From assembly GCF_024305035.1 (NCBI RefSeq), contig NZ_JAMWZB010000018.1:1-64000 (forward strand): 64,000 nucleotides of DNA, written 5' to 3'. Below are positions 61,799-64,000 of the stretch, piece after piece. The translations under genes and the position numbers were made by a program. The stretch is from Algoriphagus sp. (GTDB lineage: Bacteria > Bacteroidota > Bacteroidia > Cytophagales > Cyclobacteriaceae). Position 1 is the first letter of the stretch; every line of letters starts with the position of its first letter. The notes beneath the pieces are model-generated. The model was not told the origin of the DNA and ran no database searches. It was given only the letters and a program-made list of their open reading frames with translations.

Positions 61799-63139
61799 AT
61801 GTTAATTAGATTTATAGTCAAAAATTTATATTCCTTTAGAGACGAAACTGAGTTCAACCTTTTTCCGAATAAATCTCAAGGGCTTCAACATCATAAAGTC
61901 AGAATTGGCAATTTTGATTTTTTAAGATATAGTGCCATATACGGTGCAAATGGTTCTGGAAAATCGAACCTGATCAAAGCGATTTCATTTTTAGAGACCT
62001 TAGTTGAACAAGGTAAACTTCCATCAGAGACTGAAGATATTAAGTTTAAACTGAATGAAGACAATTTAAATACACCCATATCTCTAGGCATTGAATTTAT
62101 TGCTAATGATGTACCTTTTTTCTATACAATTACCTTTAACGAAGGTATAATTCTTTATGAAAGTTTAGCTTTTAGCAATAAGAGTGATGATATTTTGATT
62201 TTTGAAAGAAGTTTTGAAAATGAAACCCAAGAGATAACATTTTACAAAGAGTATTATAAAACTGACAAAGAAAAATTATTTGTAGAAGTACTTTCTGAAA
62301 AATTAATCCAACGCAATGAACTACTTATTACATTTTTAAGCAAAAAATATCCTGATGATTTTAAATCAACCCATTCTGCATTTAGATGGTTTGATGAAAC
62401 TCTAGTCATCATCAAACCCGATGCAAAACCAGGTGGAATTGCTCATATTTTAGACAAAGACCCAACAATTAAAGAATTTGCTAATAAATTCATTCCAAGT
62501 TTAAATACTGGAATAACTAAAATTGATATTGACACAAAGAAATTTGAAGAATTTTTTGGTGAAAGTGGTGATGCAAAACTTAAAAGAAAAATTATAGAAG
62601 ACTTAAAAAATGAACCAAATAAACTATCACTATTAACAGATAGCGAAACCGGTGAAGAGGTCACGTTAGTTTACGAAAATAACGAGGTTCTTGCAAAAAG
62701 ACTTATTACTAAACACCAGAATGCACTGGGTGAAAGCACAGATTTTAATATAGGTCAAGAATCTGATGGCACTCGAAGACTAATTGATTATATTCCAGCC
62801 TTTCAAGGTATTATTAACGACAATAAAGTATTTGTTATTGATGAAATTGAAAGAAGTATTCATCCAATGACAATTAAAGAGATCATGACAAAATTGGCCT
62901 TAGACGAATCTGTTAAAGGGCAACTTATTTTCTCAACACATGAATCAAACTTATTAGATCAAAGTATATTTAGAGCAGATGAGATTTGGTTTGCTCAGAA
63001 AGATCTTGATGGTTCAAGCAAACTATATTCCTTAAGCGACTTCAAAATTCATAATACTATAAATATCGAAAACGGATATTTAAAGGGTCGATTTGGAGGT
63101 ATTCCTTTCTTAGGCAACTTAAAAGATTTGAATTGGTAA
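61799..63139 (+). CDS. AAA-type ATPase of the RloA/AbiLi family
   Basis: A 446-residue protein: the N-terminus NLYSFRDETEFNLFP is typical of OLD/RecF-like ATPases, Walker A GANGSGKSN lies at 49-57, and the Walker B DNKVFVIDEIERSIHP near 343 is followed by the D/H loop FSTHESNLLD near 380. A long middle region (120-300) carries coiled-coil-prone segments. This is the RloA (AbiLi) type that pairs with an RloB (AbiLii) toprim-like protein in phage-defence loci. The next gene, starting at the following base, is RloB-like, supporting the call. The ORF is uninterrupted. AT-richer than the glgB side, as island genes often are. Confidence 0.82.
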   Translation: MLIRFIVKNLYSFRDETEFNLFPNKSQGLQHHKVRIGNFDFLRYSAIYGANGSGKSNLIKAISFLETLVEQGKLPSETEDIKFKLNEDNLNTPISLGIEFIANDVPFFYTITFNEGIILYESLAFSNKSDDILIFERSFENETQEITFYKEYYKTDKEKLFVEVLSEKLIQRNELLITFLSKKYPDDFKSTHSAFRWFDETLVIIKPDAKPGGIAHILDKDPTIKEFANKFIPSLNTGITKIDIDTKKFEEFFGESGDAKLKRKIIEDLKNEPNKLSLLTDSETGEEVTLVYENNEVLAKRLITKHQNALGESTDFNIGQESDGTRRLIDYIPAFQGIINDNKVFVIDEIERSIHPMTIKEIMTKLALDESVKGQLIFSTHESNLLDQSIFRADEIWFAQKDLDGSSKLYSLSDFKIHNTINIENGYLKGRFGGIPFLGNLKDLNW

Positions 63140-63827
63140 ATGAAATATTTAAGCCGGAATAAAATTTATGAGAAGGTTGATCCATTCAAGAACGCAAAGA
63201 AAATTTACATTTTTTGCGAAGGGGATAGAGAAGTTAATTATTTAAAGTTTTTTCAAGGATTTGCTTCAAATATTGACATCATTCCCATTCCAAATGAAAA
63301 TGGTAAATCTGATCCTACTAAACTTAAAGCATAGGCAGAAAAATGTCTTAAAAGCAATTCTATTTCTTTATCAAAAGAGTTATCCGATGAAATATGGTTT
63401 GTTATTGATACTGATAGGTGGAATGAAGGAAATAAAATTGATGAGTTAAGAAACTACGTAAAAGACAAGCAAGTTACTTAGGATGGATGGTTTGTTGCAC
63501 AAAGTAACCCGTCATTTGAAATTTGGCTTTACTACCATTTCTTCTCGGAAAAACCAGATGATTCTGAAGTAAAAGATGCAAAAAGTTTTAAAGATTTTGT
63601 TTCAATAAAAATCAAGGGTGGATTTGACAATCTCTATGCCCTTAGAAATTCAAAAAGTAGCCTTAAATGCCGAAAATAAATTTGAAAGCGAAAATGGACA
63701 ACCAAACTTATATTCGACAGAAGTTTTCAAGCTAGCAAAACAAATTATAAAGTTCACAAAAAAACAATTAGATCAATGCTTGACTGACCTGAAACGGCTT
63801 TCAAAAGAAAACACAAAAGACACCTAA
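63140..63827 (+). pseudogene. RloB/AbiLii-like partner, broken by two amber codons and a frameshift
   Basis: From ATG 63140 the frame gives KIYIFCEGDREVNYLKFF (RloB start, CEG...E motif), continues to TAG at codon 65 (63332), resumes in frame to a second TAG at codon 114 (63479), then reads GWFVAQSNPSFEIWLYYHF, which is diagnostic for the family. Near 63630 the frame shifts by one, and LEIQKVALNAENKFE, NGQPNLYSTEVFKLA complete the C-terminus in the new frame, ending at 63827. All parts are collinear, so this is one gene decayed by three lesions. The RloAB pair is therefore probably non-functional unless read-through occurs. Confidence 0.75.
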
Positions 63828-63851
63828 AAAAGAAATAGAAGTGGCCCTTAA

Positions 63852-64000
63852 ACGAAAAGCAGCATAGGAAGGGGAAATAAAAAACTTGATGACGCAAGAA
63901 GGGTTCAAAGAAAAAACTTCGGCAAACGTGGAACAAAAAGGCGTGACGAACTTGAATCAGGAAATGAAGCAATTAAAATAGGTGCTTGGATTCATGACAC
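63852..64000 (+). other. Open frame at window edge, unknown
   Basis: A frame open from just after TAA at 63849 to the edge reads about 49 codons without ATG: KKLDDARRVQRKNFGKRG, then KRRDELESGNEAIKIGAW. It is charged and coding-like. It may be another decayed gene of the island or the start of one read from an alternative codon. I cannot assign a family. Confidence 0.2.

Noticed and set aside
45217..63827. Reassignment of TAG to an amino acid
   Set aside because: thyA, mtaB and the AraC HTH relic end at TAG at the expected lengths, and the interrupted genes also carry frameshifts or missing parts. Decay explains them better.
1..64000. CRISPR array, tRNA, rRNA or complete insertion sequence
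   Set aside because: No regularly spaced direct repeats, no cloverleaf, no rRNA stretches and no transposase ORF were found on either strand.

Overview
The window looks like a chromosomal segment from a Bacteroidota bacterium, probably a marine or aquatic Cytophagales (Algoriphagus/Cyclobacteriaceae-like). The reasons are a SusC/SusD pair, a type III glutamine synthetase (GlnN), a PF12831-type FAD oxidoreductase, a DUF2911 lipoprotein, Bacteroidota promoters of the TTG-N18/19-TAnnTTTG type and a moderately AT-rich composition. I see no rRNA, tRNA or CRISPR array. The species assignment is inference.

Region 1 (about 1-35.2 kb, nearly all minus strand) is a large exopolysaccharide/capsule locus transcribed right to left. 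It starts with a winged-helix plus nucleotidyltransferase-like regulator (35203) behind a recognisable promoter. Next come a long SLBB export protein and UDP-glucose dehydrogenase, ending at a strong terminator. Immediately past that terminator sits an ORF-less group II intron (29788-30419), followed by a decayed hexapeptide acyltransferase. The locus then resumes with a Wzx flippase, aminotransferase, PglD-like acetyltransferase, WecF-like (GT56) transferase, GT2 and GT4 enzymes, a Wzz-type protein, a Wzy-like polymerase, an epimerase, a Wzi-like porin, a UDP-HexNAc dehydrogenase, a short Wza, a Wzc kinase, a Wzm/Wzt ABC exporter, two AsnB-type amidotransferases and a partial GT61 enzyme. Both a Wzx/Wzy and a Wzm/Wzt route are therefore encoded, together with genes suited to making and amidating uronic-acid sugars.

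Region 2 (35.3-43.4 kb) is mixed chromosomal content: a membrane protein, a penicillin-acylase-family hydrolase, a DUF2911 lipoprotein, an endonuclease/exonuclease/phosphatase-family protein, an RND/MMPL exporter and thymidylate synthase. Region 3 (43.4-45.6 kb) is a scrambled accessory patch. It holds a RibD-type reductase gene, an AraC regulator split into two relics, a chimeric ORF whose junction is a perfect 42-bp palindrome, and an inserted XRE regulator.

Region 4 (45.6-54.3 kb) is a glycan-utilisation locus (SusC, SusD, GH18 chitinase-like lipoprotein, ROK kinase, FAD oxidoreductase), most likely for chitin or GlcNAc-containing glycans. Region 5 (54.8-61.6 kb) holds glnN, mtaB, a toxin-antitoxin relic (toxin gene broken by an amber codon) and a eukaryotic-type glycogen branching enzyme. 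Region 6 (61.7-64 kb) opens an AT-rich probable defence island. An intact RloA/AbiLi-like ATPase lies behind two dyad operators and is followed by an RloB-like partner broken by two amber codons and a frameshift.

The most unusual items are the ORF-less group II intron parked after the ugd terminator, the palindromic fusion junction at 44.35 kb, and the intact RloA beside a broken RloB. I did not find a complete system that I can show to be wholly new.
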